Positions 26,500 to 35,182 of a stretch of DNA of 64,000 nucleotides are shown in pieces. Origin of the DNA: JBBCJT01 sp037190665 (GTDB lineage: Bacteria; Pseudomonadota; Alphaproteobacteria; Acetobacterales; Acetobacteraceae); contig JBBCJT010000137.1 of the NCBI GenBank assembly GCA_037190665.1, forward strand, positions 1 through 64,000. The letters run 5' to 3'. The notes below the pieces were generated by a model. That model did no database searches and was not told where the DNA came from. It saw only the letters and a program-made list of their open reading frames with translations. The translations under genes were made by a program, and so were the position numbers. Within the stretch, counting starts at the first letter, position 1. Each line of letters starts with the position of its first letter.

Positions 26500-27330
26500 A
26501 TGAAGTTCTTCCGCAGGACATTGGCGGGGGCGGCGCTGCTCGCCGCGCTCGGCGTCCCGGCGCTGGCGCAGCAATTGCCACCGCTGCCGCAGGCGATCCG
26601 CGATCAGGGCGTGCTGCGCGCAGGCGTGCGCTGCGACCAGCCGCCCTATGGATTCCGCGGCCCCGATGGCGGCTTCGCCGGTGTCGAGGTCGACATGGCG
26701 CGCCAGATGGCTGCGTGGGCCTTCGGCAGCGCCGACAAGATCGAGCTGCAATGCGTCACCGCCGATAACCGAATTCCGCAGCTCAACGCCCGCCGCGTCG
26801 ATCTGCTGATCGCGACGCTGGGCGTGACGCCGGAACGCGCCCGCGTCATCGACTTCTCCGAAGGCTATCGCTGGGGCGGTTCCGATCTTCTGGTACCCAA
26901 GGACAGCCCGATCCAGAAGCTCGACGACATCAAGGACCGCACGGTGATCATGCTGCGCGGCACGACGCAGGCGCTGTGGTTCGATGCGAACATGCCGAAC
27001 CTGAAGTCGCTGCGGCTGAACACCGCATCCGACGCGCTGCAGGCGCTCCAGCAAGGACGCGGCGATGCCTATGCCCACGACGCTGCCACGCTGATCGTCA
27101 TCGCCGCCCGCGATCCCAACCTGCGGCTGGTCGGCGAACCCTTCGCTGTCTCCGACGCGGCGGTGGGGGTGCGCAAGAACGAGCCGGAGTGGAAGGCCTG
27201 GATCAATGCGGCACTGGAGCGGATGAAGGCCGAAGGCCTGTACACGAAGTGGGTGAACCATTGGGTGCCGGAGGAGATCCGCGGCCCCTACATGGACGCC
27301 TTCACCAAGCCGCGCCCGACGGCGCGCTGA
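26500..27330 (+). CDS. Amino-acid ABC transporter substrate-binding protein (SBP family 3)
   Basis: A 276-residue periplasmic protein with signal peptide (MKFFRRTLAGAALLAALGVP, cut after ALAQ). The family signature is in GFAGVEVDMARQMAAWAF, with LNARRVDLLIATLGVTPERA binding the amino-acid carboxylate and LEALKAEGLYTKW-like sequence (LERMKAEGLYTKW) at the end. It has a strong AAGGAGG site. Two permease genes follow. It probably imports the substrate of the cluster's oxidase and lyases. Confidence 0.93.
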   Translation: MKFFRRTLAGAALLAALGVPALAQQLPPLPQAIRDQGVLRAGVRCDQPPYGFRGPDGGFAGVEVDMARQMAAWAFGSADKIELQCVTADNRIPQLNARRVDLLIATLGVTPERARVIDFSEGYRWGGSDLLVPKDSPIQKLDDIKDRTVIMLRGTTQALWFDANMPNLKSLRLNTASDALQALQQGRGDAYAHDAATLIVIAARDPNLRLVGEPFAVSDAAVGVRKNEPEWKAWINAALERMKAEGLYTKWVNHWVPEEIRGPYMDAFTKPRPTAR

Positions 27331-27342
27331 CGCGGCCGCGCG

Positions 27343-28005
27343 TTGGAATTCGATCTCGACTATCTGATGCGGCAGATGCCGGCGCTGCGCGCCGGCATCC
27401 TGCTGACGATCCAGGTGAGCGCGATCGCGGTCGTGCTCTCCATCGGCATCGGTCTCATCGGGGCGAGCATCCGCGTCATGCGGGTGCCGGTGCTCGACCG
27501 GATCGTCGCTTTCTATGTGGAATTCATCCGCAACACGCCGCTGCTGGTGCAGCTCTTCTTCGTGTTCTTCGGGCTGCCCACGATCGGGCTGACGCTGTCG
27601 CTGTTCTGGTCGGGCGTGCTGGCGCTGACGCTGTGGGCCGGCGCATTCCAGACCGAGAACGTGCGCGGCGGACTCTCGGCCGTGTCGCCGGGGTTGCGTG
27701 AGGCGGCACGAGCGCTCGGTCTGTCGCAGATTCAGTACCTGCGATTGATCGGCCTGCCGCTCGCGGTGCGGATCGGCTTGCCGGCCATGCTCAACACCTG
27801 CGTCTCGCTGGTGAAGAACAGCGCCTACGTTTCCGCGATCGGCCTGCAGGACCTCGCCGGTGTCGCGTTCGACCGCATCGCCAGCGACTTCCGCGCGTTC
27901 GAGATGCTGGCCGTGCTTCTGGTGGGCTATCTCGCGCTCGTGCTCAGCCTCAGCGCGGCGGTGCGGCTTCTTGAGCACCGGCTGCAGGCGCCGTTCCGCT
28001 CATGA
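27343..28005 (+). CDS. Amino-acid ABC transporter permease (HisM/HisQ type), first
   Basis: A 220-residue inner-membrane permease of the polar-amino-acid family. Visible signatures are EFIRNTPLLVQLFFVFFGLP and the EAA loop LREAARALGLSQIQYLRLIG. The start is TTG, 12 bp after the binding-protein stop and without a clear ribosome site, so translation is probably coupled. Its stop overlaps the next permease start (ATGA). Confidence 0.92.
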   Translation: MEFDLDYLMRQMPALRAGILLTIQVSAIAVVLSIGIGLIGASIRVMRVPVLDRIVAFYVEFIRNTPLLVQLFFVFFGLPTIGLTLSLFWSGVLALTLWAGAFQTENVRGGLSAVSPGLREAARALGLSQIQYLRLIGLPLAVRIGLPAMLNTCVSLVKNSAYVSAIGLQDLAGVAFDRIASDFRAFEMLAVLLVGYLALVLSLSAAVRLLEHRLQAPFRS

Positions 28006-28721
28006 GCTACGGGCTCGCCCTGATCGCGGAGAATGCGCAGCTTCTGCTGATCGGCCTGCGCGCCACGCTGCTGCTCGCGCTGGTGACGCTGATCGCCTCC
28101 ACGATACTGGGGGTGCTGTTCGGCACGCTCGCCACGGTGAAGTCGCGCGCGGTGCGGACGCTGGTCGCCTGCTATGTCGAGACCTTCCGCGACATCCCGC
28201 TGATCGTGACCATCTTCGCGATCTTCTTCGGCGCGCCCTACGCGGGCGTACCGCTGGAACCGTTTCCGGCAGTCGCGCTCGGCCTGTCGCTCTGGGGCGG
28301 GGCGAACGGCGCGGAGATCGTGCGCGGCGGCATCCTGTCGGTCCCGAAGGGACAGCGAGAGGCAGCCGCGGCGCTCGGCCTGTATCCGTGGAAGATATAC
28401 CTGCTGATCCTCTGGCCGCAGGCGCTGCGCGCCGTTCTGCCCGCCTATACCGGCCTGCTCGCGCTCATCATCCAGTCCACCTCCCTCGGCGCGCTGGTCG
28501 GCGTCACCGAGTTCCTCAAGGCGGGCGGGCTGATCATCGAGCGCAGCACGGTGATGCAGGGCATCAACCCCGCGTTCCAGATCTACATCTTCGTGCTGCT
28601 TGTCTACTTCGCCATCTGCTCCGTGCTGACCGCGCTGTCGCGTCGCCTGGAGAAGAAGCTTGCGCGTTCGGCCGGGCGTGTCGCCGGCGCGGTGCGCGCG
28701 CCCGACGCAGCGAGCATCTGA
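28002..28721 (+). CDS. Amino-acid ABC transporter permease (HisM/HisQ type), second
   Basis: A 239-residue permease pairing with the preceding one. It carries ETFRDIPLIVTIFAIFFGAP and the EAA loop QREAAAALGLYPWKIYLLIL. About five membrane helices are visible; the C-terminal tail is basic. No ATPase gene follows: the next gene is the lyase, so the energy-coupling subunit must come from elsewhere. Confidence 0.93.
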   Translation: MSYGLALIAENAQLLLIGLRATLLLALVTLIASTILGVLFGTLATVKSRAVRTLVACYVETFRDIPLIVTIFAIFFGAPYAGVPLEPFPAVALGLSLWGGANGAEIVRGGILSVPKGQREAAAALGLYPWKIYLLILWPQALRAVLPAYTGLLALIIQSTSLGALVGVTEFLKAGGLIIERSTVMQGINPAFQIYIFVLLVYFAICSVLTALSRRLEKKLARSAGRVAGAVRAPDAASI

Positions 28722-28735
28722 AAACGGGAACCGCC

Positions 28736-30244
28736 ATGACTCACGCCTCCAAGGTCAGCCGCCGCCTTACGCAGGGGATCGCGCCCGAGGTCCTGGAGCA
28801 CATCTACCGCCCACGCCTCGCCGCCGAGCTGGAGTTGACCTTTCCCTATCTCGCTGCCCTGAACGAGGCGCATCTGGTGATGCTGGCGCGGCAGGCCATC
28901 GTCACCCCGGCGCAGTCCAAGGCCATCGCCGCCGGACTGCTGCGCATCGCCGAGGAAGGCAGCGCCGCCATCGCGCCCGACCCCCGGCTGGAGGACGCTT
29001 ACTTCAACGTGGAGGCGCGGCTGATCGCGCTGGCGGGCGCGGATGCGGGCGGCCGCCTGCACATCGCGCGCAGCCGCAACGACCTGTCCGCCGCACTCGA
29101 CCGGCTGCGCGCGCGCGATGCGCTGCTGCGCCTGTTCGAGGGGGCGCTCGCGTTGCGCCGCACCCTGCTGGAGCGCGGGGCGCTGTTCGCCGATGTCGTC
29201 ATCCCCGGCTACACGCATCTGCAACCGGCGCAACCGATCACTTTCGGCTACTATCTGACCGGCCTTGCTTCCGCGCTGGAACGCGACACGGCGCGGTTGC
29301 GCGATGCGTGGAAGCGGCTGAACCTCTCACCGATGGGCGCGGCCGCGCTCGCGACGACCACGTTCCCGATCGACCGCGACCTGACGGCGCGCCTGCTCGG
29401 ATTCGATGCGGTGCTGGAGCACGGGCTCGATTGCGTCGCCAGCCGCGACTTCTCGCTGGAGCTGGTGGCGGGGGCGGCGCAGATGGCGCTGACGCTGAGC
29501 CGCTTCGCGGAGGACATGCATGTCGCGGTCACGCATGAGTTCTCGGCGGTCGAGTTCCCGGATTCCGTCTGCGGCACGTCCTCCATCATGCCGCAGAAGA
29601 AGAACCCGGTGGTGCTGGAGCACCTGAAGGCGAAGGCCGCGCATGTCGTGGCCGCCTTCGGATCGGCGGGCGCCTGCGTCCGGGCGAGCCATTTCACCAA
29701 CACGCTCGATGCGCACCGCGAAGGCCAGGCGATGATCTGGCCGGGCCTCGCGGAAGCGGAGCGGGCGCTGTCGCTGGCCGGGATCGCCGCGGCGACGGCC
29801 GAGCCGAACCGCGCGCTGCTGCTGGCCCGCGCGCGCGCCAACTTCTCGACGGCGACCGATCTTGCCGATGCGCTGGTGCGCAAGGCCGACATGGATTTCC
29901 GCACCGCGCATCACGTTGCCGGCGCCGTCGTGCAGCGGCTGATGGCGGCAGGGAAGGGGGCGCACGAGGCGACGGTGGAGATCGTGGAGGCGGCGTCGAT
30001 GGAGGTGGCGGGTCGCGGCGCCGGCCTCGATGCCGCAACTATTGCGGCGGCCCTCGATCCCGGCCAGTCGGTCGCGGCCCGGACGATCGCGGGCGGCACC
30101 GCACCCGATCAGGTGCGGCGCATGGTGGCGCGCATGACGGCCGCCCTCGATGATGACGCGAAGCAGCTTGCCAGGTGGCGGGACGGTCTCGCCACGGCGG
30201 AAGCCGAGCGTCACGCAGGCGTGCGCGCGCTCGCCGAGCAGTAG
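28736..30244 (+). CDS. Argininosuccinate-lyase-like enzyme (fumarase/aspartase superfamily)
   Basis: A 502-residue lyase that breaks C-N bonds by proton abstraction, normally releasing fumarate. Superfamily segments are LHIARSRNDLSAALDRL near residue 107, PGYTHLQPAQPITFGYYL near 160, and the catalytic loop SSIMPQKKNP near 282-291. The SRNDQ of biosynthetic ArgH reads SRNDL here, and the gene sits in a catabolic operon with a transporter, so I read it as acting on an N-succinyl-type amino acid (compare EDDS lyase) rather than on argininosuccinate. The ATG is the first after the permease stop, 14 bp away. Confidence 0.85.
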   Translation: MTHASKVSRRLTQGIAPEVLEHIYRPRLAAELELTFPYLAALNEAHLVMLARQAIVTPAQSKAIAAGLLRIAEEGSAAIAPDPRLEDAYFNVEARLIALAGADAGGRLHIARSRNDLSAALDRLRARDALLRLFEGALALRRTLLERGALFADVVIPGYTHLQPAQPITFGYYLTGLASALERDTARLRDAWKRLNLSPMGAAALATTTFPIDRDLTARLLGFDAVLEHGLDCVASRDFSLELVAGAAQMALTLSRFAEDMHVAVTHEFSAVEFPDSVCGTSSIMPQKKNPVVLEHLKAKAAHVVAAFGSAGACVRASHFTNTLDAHREGQAMIWPGLAEAERALSLAGIAAATAEPNRALLLARARANFSTATDLADALVRKADMDFRTAHHVAGAVVQRLMAAGKGAHEATVEIVEAASMEVAGRGAGLDAATIAAALDPGQSVAARTIAGGTAPDQVRRMVARMTAALDDDAKQLARWRDGLATAEAERHAGVRALAEQ

Positions 30245-30305
30245 ACGAGGCGCGCCGGCGCCGCGGCGAGCGGGTGCCTGCAACCCACGGCCGCGATGGC
30301 CTGCT

Positions 30306-31274
30306 TCAGGATGCGGAGAGCTTCGCCTCCCGCACCACGACCTCCCACTGCGCACTGTCCTGCGCCATCATCTCGCCCAGCTCCGCCGGGCTGGAGGCCG
30401 CCGCGTCGCCGCCGGAGCGTCCGAGCTGCTCCGCGAAGGCCGGCGTCGCCACCAGCGTCCGGACTACGTCCGCCAGCCGCGCGATGACAGGCTGCGGCGT
30501 ACCCTTCGGCGCGAACAGTCCCGCGAAGGTGGAGGCGGCATAGCCGGGCACCCCTGCCTCGATCATCGTCGGCAGGTCGGGCATCAGCTTGTGCCGCTTC
30601 GCGCCGCACAGCGCCAACGCGCGCACGCGCCCCGCACTGACCTGCGGTTCGGCGGAGGGCAGGCTGTCGAACATCATCGAGATCGTGCCGGCCACCAGAT
30701 CGTTCATCGCGGGGCCGCCACCGCGATAGGGCACGTGCACGATGTCGATCCCGGTCTTCACGCGGAACAGCTCACCCGCGAGATGGATCATGGACCCCAC
30801 GCCACCGGACCCGAAGGTCAGGCTGCCCGGCTGCGCCTTGGCGAGGGCGATCAGCTCCGCGACGGATTTCGCGGGCAGGGCGTTGCTCACCGCCAGAAGG
30901 TGTTCGATGCGGAAGGTCAGGCTCACCGGGGCGAGATCGCGCAGCGGATCGAAGGCCATGTCGCGATAGAGATGCCGGTTCACCGCGACGGCGCCGTTCG
31001 TGCCCATCAGCAGCGAGTACCCGTCGGCCGGGGACCGGACGATGTTCTCCATCGCGAGGTTGCCAGCGGCGCCGGTCCGGTTTTCGACCACCACGGGCTG
31101 GCCGAGCTTTTCGGCCATTGCGTTGGCGAGGATGCGTGCCAGCACATCCGTCCCTCCGCCGGCCGCAAAGGGCACCACCAGCCGCAGCGGCCGGGCAGGG
31201 AAGTCCTGCGCGCGCACCAGTGCCGGCGCGACAAGCGCGCCAGCGGCCGTCAGCACATCGCGTCGTCGCATCAT
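30306..31274 (-). CDS. Bug-family (tripartite tricarboxylate transporter) binding protein
   Basis: A 322-residue periplasmic protein of the BugT/TctC family, which binds carboxylates. A signal peptide (RRRDVLTAAGALVAPALVRA) is followed by the family hallmarks LRLVVPFAAGGGTDVLAR, VVENRTGAAGNLA, HVPYRGGGPAMNDL and PTMIEAGVPGY. Two ATGs in a row start it; GGAGG lies about 10 nt upstream. No TctA/TctB membrane genes are near. It is the third gene of the HyuA-HyuB operon, so its ligand may be the HyuAB substrate. Confidence 0.93.
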   Translation of the reverse strand: MMRRRDVLTAAGALVAPALVRAQDFPARPLRLVVPFAAGGGTDVLARILANAMAEKLGQPVVVENRTGAAGNLAMENIVRSPADGYSLLMGTNGAVAVNRHLYRDMAFDPLRDLAPVSLTFRIEHLLAVSNALPAKSVAELIALAKAQPGSLTFGSGGVGSMIHLAGELFRVKTGIDIVHVPYRGGGPAMNDLVAGTISMMFDSLPSAEPQVSAGRVRALALCGAKRHKLMPDLPTMIEAGVPGYAASTFAGLFAPKGTPQPVIARLADVVRTLVATPAFAEQLGRSGGDAAASSPAELGEMMAQDSAQWEVVVREAKLSAS

Positions 31275-31314
31275 CGCACTCGTCCTCCAGATCATCCGTG
31301 ATGGGCGAAGCCGG

Positions 31315-33027
31315 TCAGCGCCGCAGGGCGGCCTCCACCAGTGCCGCGCCGTAGTCGCGCTGTGCGCGGTCGCGCGAGACCTTGCCGCCGGCCAGATCCT
31401 CGGCGAGGGCCTGCGGAGCGCGCTCCGTCGGCGCCCCCACGCCGCCACCGCCCGGCGTCTCCAGCCGCACGCTCTCGCCCGCGGCGAGCGTCAGGTTGGC
31501 GGCCTTGGAGGACAGTTCCTCCTCCTGCTTCGTGCCGGGATTGCGCAGCAGCCGCGCGAGCCCGCCCGGCAACCCGCCGGCGAGGCCCGGTGCGCCGGCC
31601 TTGTGTCCGTCCGACCGGGCCGAGAAGATGACGCCGTCGCGCGTGGCGCGGATCTGCCGCGCGATGCCGAGCCCTCCGCGATAGCGTCCGGCGCCGCCCG
31701 AGTTCTCCACCAGCGCGTATTCGTCCACCAGCAGCGAGTACTCGTTCTCCAGCGCCTCGGCCGGCAGGTTGGAGGTGTTGGTGACGTGGACATGCGCCCC
31801 GTCGATCCCGTCGCCGCCATGCCGCGCGCCGATGCCGCCGCCCATGGATTCGAGGTAGACGAACGGCCCGTCCTGCCGCCGCCGCTCGCCCGAGAAGATG
31901 ATCACCGGCACGCTGTCCAGGCTCGCTGCCATCGCCCGTTCCGGCGGCAGCAGCCCGGCGAAGGCACCGAACAGCGCGCGCGCGACCTTATTGCAGGTGA
32001 TGCTGCGCGCCCCGGTCGCGGCCGGAAAGCGCGGGTTGACGATGCTGCCCTCGGGCGCGCGGATCTCGATGCAGGCCGCCATGCCCTGGTTCGGCAGCAG
32101 GCCGGGATCGAGCAGCGTCTTCACCGAGTAGTAGACGGTGGCGCGCAGGGCACTTTCCGCCACGTTCATTGCCCCGCGCGCCTGCGGGGTGGATCCGGCG
32201 AAGTCGATCACGAGGCTTTCGCCCGCGACGGTCACGGTCGCCCTGATCGCCACCGGCTCTCCGTCCAGCCCGTCATCGTCTAGCCAGGCGGTGAAGCTGG
32301 AACTGCCATCCGCCATGTCCCGCACGCGGTTGCGGATGCGGCGCGCGGTGTAGGCCAGCACGTCGTCGATCGCGCGTGCCACGGCATCCGTGCCCATCTG
32401 CGCGCACAGCGCCTGCATCAGCCGCCCGCCGCGCTGATTGGTCGCGACCTGCACCTTCAGGTCGAGCGCGCGTTCGTCCGGATCGCGCGAGTTGTGCGCG
32501 ATCATCTCCAGCAGGTCCTCGTCCAGCTCGCCGGTACGGACGAGGCGCATCACCGGGATACGCAGCCCTTCCTCGAAGATCGTGCGCGCGCCGCCGGAGA
32601 TCGAACCCGGCGTCGGCCCGCCCACATCGGAATGATGGCCGACATTGGCGGTGAGGAAGCGCGCCGCGCCGTCGATGAAGACTGGCGTGACCACCGCGAT
32701 ATCGGGCGTGTGCGTGCCGCCGGCCATGAAGGGATCGTTGCTGACGAACGCATCGCCGTCCTGCATCCGTTCCGCCGGATAGCGGGCGAGCGTCGCCTTC
32801 ACGCTGCCCATCAGGGAGCCGAGATGCAGCGGGATGTGCGATGCCTGCGCGATCAGCCGCCCGTCGATGTCGAACAGGCCGACGGAGCAGTCCTTCCGCT
32901 CCTTGATGTTGGTGGAGAAGGAGGAGCGGATCAGCGTGTTGCCCATGTCCTCGGTGATGGACAGCAGGCGGTTGCTGAACACCTCCATCTCGATCGGATC
33001 GGACAGCACCGGTGCGGTCGCGTTCAT
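31315..33027 (-). CDS. hyuB: Hydantoinase B / oxoprolinase B-type subunit
   Basis: A 570-residue subunit of an ATP-dependent cyclic-amide hydrolase or carboxylase. It opens with PIEMEVFSNRLLSITEDMG and carries ERKDCSVGLFDIDGRLIAQA, SNDPFMAGGTHTPDIAVVTP and GSIVNPRFPAATGARS, all typical of HyuB. It overlaps hyuA by 4 bp (ATGA). Family members include N-methylhydantoinase, 5-oxoprolinase and acetone/acetophenone carboxylase subunits; the substrate is not evident. Confidence 0.93.
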   Translation of the reverse strand: MNATAPVLSDPIEMEVFSNRLLSITEDMGNTLIRSSFSTNIKERKDCSVGLFDIDGRLIAQASHIPLHLGSLMGSVKATLARYPAERMQDGDAFVSNDPFMAGGTHTPDIAVVTPVFIDGAARFLTANVGHHSDVGGPTPGSISGGARTIFEEGLRIPVMRLVRTGELDEDLLEMIAHNSRDPDERALDLKVQVATNQRGGRLMQALCAQMGTDAVARAIDDVLAYTARRIRNRVRDMADGSSSFTAWLDDDGLDGEPVAIRATVTVAGESLVIDFAGSTPQARGAMNVAESALRATVYYSVKTLLDPGLLPNQGMAACIEIRAPEGSIVNPRFPAATGARSITCNKVARALFGAFAGLLPPERAMAASLDSVPVIIFSGERRRQDGPFVYLESMGGGIGARHGGDGIDGAHVHVTNTSNLPAEALENEYSLLVDEYALVENSGGAGRYRGGLGIARQIRATRDGVIFSARSDGHKAGAPGLAGGLPGGLARLLRNPGTKQEEELSSKAANLTLAAGESVRLETPGGGGVGAPTERAPQALAEDLAGGKVSRDRAQRDYGAALVEAALRR

Positions 33028-35060
33028 GCGGCGATCTCCACGATCAGGTTGCCGGCAGCGTCCACGCGCACCGACTGGCCGGGCTCGACAATAGTGGTGG
33101 AACTCATCTCGTCGATGATGGCGGGGCCGGAGAGGTGCAGCCCCGCGCCCAGGCCCGCACGGTCGTAGATCGGGGTGTCCACCCAGACCGTGTCGAAATG
33201 CACGCGGCGCGTTTCGCGCGGGGGCGGCAGGGCGCTGTCGGCGCCGTCGAAGCGCGTGGCGTGGCGGCGCACGCGGCCCACCGCCTTCAGCCGCGCATTC
33301 ACCACCTCCACCGCGCGGCCGGCGACGTCGTAGCCGTATTCCTGGCGGTGCGCCTCGGCGAAGCCACGCTGGAACGCCTCAAGGCTGAAGATGCCGTCGG
33401 CGGGCAGGCGGACCTGCACCTCGTGGTTCTGGCCCTTGTAGCGGGCCTCGATCACGCGCTGGATCGTGCGGTCCGCGGGCGGCACGTGGCTCGCCTCCAG
33501 CCAGTCCTGCCCCTGCGCGGCCATGGCGTCGAAACGCGCCATGACGCCGGGCCAGCTCGCCTCCGTTGCCTCGACGATCTCGCTGCGCACGAAGTCGAGG
33601 CTGATGTCGGAGAGCAGGATGCCGCGCGCGCACATCGTGCCCGGCTCCTGCGGAACCAGCACGCGGGCGATGCCGCATTCGCGGGCCACGGCTCCGGCAT
33701 GGAGCGGGCCCGCGCCGCCATAGGGGAACAGCGCGAAGCGGCCGAGGTCGTGCCCTTTCTCGGTGGAGACGGAGCGGATGGCCCGGCTCATGTTCGCGAC
33801 CGCGATGCGGATGATGCCGAGCGCGGCCTGTTCCACCGTCAGCCCCAGCGGTTTGGCGATCTTCGCCTCGATCGCCGCGCGCGCCGCAGCCTCGTCCACC
33901 TTCATCTTGCCGCCGAGGAGCGAGACCGGATCGAGCCGGTGCAGCACGATGTTGGCATCCGTCAGCGTCGGCTCCTGCCCGCCGCGGCCATAGGCCACCG
34001 GGCCGGGATCGGCGCCCGCGCTGTGGGGGCCGACCTTCAGCGCGCCGGCATCGTCGATCCAGGCGATGGACCCGCCGCCCGCGCCGATCACGTGCACGTC
34101 CACCATCGGCATGCGCACGGGATAGTCCGCGACCAGACGGCTGGTGGCGAAGGCCGGCACGCCGCCCGCGATCAGCGAGACATCGGTGCTGGTGCCGCCG
34201 GCATCGAAGGTGACGACATCGGGGAAACCCGCCGCCGTGGCCACTTCCGCAGCACCGACCACGCCCGCGGCCGGGCCGGACAGGCAGGTGCGCACCGGGA
34301 AGGCGCGCACGGTCTCCACCGACATCAGCCCGCCGTTGGAATGGATCGTGTAGGGCGGCACGGGCACGCCGAGCCCGGTCAGCCGCCCGAGGAACCCTTC
34401 CAGGTAGCGTTCCATCCGCGGGCCGACATAGGTGTTGATGACGGTGGTGGAGAAGCGCTCGTACTCGCGGAACTCCGGCAGCACCTCGGAGGAGGTGGAG
34501 ACATACGCCTCCGGCAACAGCTTGCGGACGATCTCCGCCGCGCGCTTCTCGTGCGCGTCGCGCAGATAGGAATGCAGGAAGCAGATGCCGACCGCCTTCA
34601 CGCCGGCCGCGCCCAGGCGCTTCGCGGCCTCGGCCACGGCGTCCTCGTCCAGCGGCGCCAGTTCCGTGCCTTCCGCGTCGAGCCGGCCCGCGACCTCGAT
34701 GCGCAGCGCGCGCGGCACCAGCGGCGGGGGCTTGGCGATGGAGTAATCGTACAGATGCGGCCGCGTCTGGCGGCCGATCTCCAGCACGTCGCGGAAGCCC
34801 TTGGTGGTGATCAGCCCGGTCGGCACGCCGCGCCGCTCGATCACCATGTTGGTGGCCACCGTAGTGCCGTGGCCCACGAAGGAGATGTCTGCGGCTGCGA
34901 TGCCGAACTCGGCGATCAGCCCGCGCAGGCCGGTCTCGATCGCCTCGGACGGGTCGGCCGGCGTGGAAGGAACCTTGAAGTAGCGCAGGCCGCCGTCACG
35001 CGCGTCGTGCACGGTGAAATCGGTGAACGTGCCACCCACATCGAAGCCGATCCGGTACAT
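33024..35060 (-). CDS. hyuA: Hydantoinase A / oxoprolinase A-type subunit
   Basis: A 678-residue ATP-binding partner of HyuB. The actin-like phosphate loop is GFDVGGTFTDF at residues 5-15, with VGHGTTVATNMVIERRG, the second phosphate loop DAGGTSTDVSLI, and FPYGGAGPLHA. The ATG at 35060 has GGGAGA upstream; a longer frame is rejected because the motif begins at residue 5. It is divergent from a LysR gene and leads the operon hyuA-hyuB-bug. Confidence 0.94.
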   Translation of the reverse strand: MYRIGFDVGGTFTDFTVHDARDGGLRYFKVPSTPADPSEAIETGLRGLIAEFGIAAADISFVGHGTTVATNMVIERRGVPTGLITTKGFRDVLEIGRQTRPHLYDYSIAKPPPLVPRALRIEVAGRLDAEGTELAPLDEDAVAEAAKRLGAAGVKAVGICFLHSYLRDAHEKRAAEIVRKLLPEAYVSTSSEVLPEFREYERFSTTVINTYVGPRMERYLEGFLGRLTGLGVPVPPYTIHSNGGLMSVETVRAFPVRTCLSGPAAGVVGAAEVATAAGFPDVVTFDAGGTSTDVSLIAGGVPAFATSRLVADYPVRMPMVDVHVIGAGGGSIAWIDDAGALKVGPHSAGADPGPVAYGRGGQEPTLTDANIVLHRLDPVSLLGGKMKVDEAAARAAIEAKIAKPLGLTVEQAALGIIRIAVANMSRAIRSVSTEKGHDLGRFALFPYGGAGPLHAGAVARECGIARVLVPQEPGTMCARGILLSDISLDFVRSEIVEATEASWPGVMARFDAMAAQGQDWLEASHVPPADRTIQRVIEARYKGQNHEVQVRLPADGIFSLEAFQRGFAEAHRQEYGYDVAGRAVEVVNARLKAVGRVRRHATRFDGADSALPPPRETRRVHFDTVWVDTPIYDRAGLGAGLHLSGPAIIDEMSSTTIVEPGQSVRVDAAGNLIVEIAA

Positions 35061-35154
35061 CCGCTCTCCCACATCCCTTGGCCGCGCATGCGGCATGACG
35101 GACCACGTCAAGCACCGGCCCGCCCGCGGCGCCAATCGAATTACTGGACGGTGT

Positions 35155-35182
35155 CATACGGAAACCTGATAGTTGTCGTATG
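35155..35182. promoter_or_regulatory. Possible operator at the hyuA/LysR junction
   Basis: CATACG (35155-35160) and CGTATG (35177-35182) form an inverted repeat 16 bp apart in the divergent gap; the right arm covers the LysR start codon. This is short and only suggestive of an autoregulatory LysR site. Confidence 0.3.

Noticed and set aside
28736..30244. Housekeeping argininosuccinate lyase (argH)
   Set aside because: Set in a catabolic transporter operon and the SRNDQ motif is changed; kept only as 'ArgH-like'.
31315..35060. Dihydropyrimidinase-type D-hydantoinase
   Set aside because: These are the ATP-dependent HyuA/HyuB (oxoprolinase-type) proteins, not metal-dependent hydantoinases.
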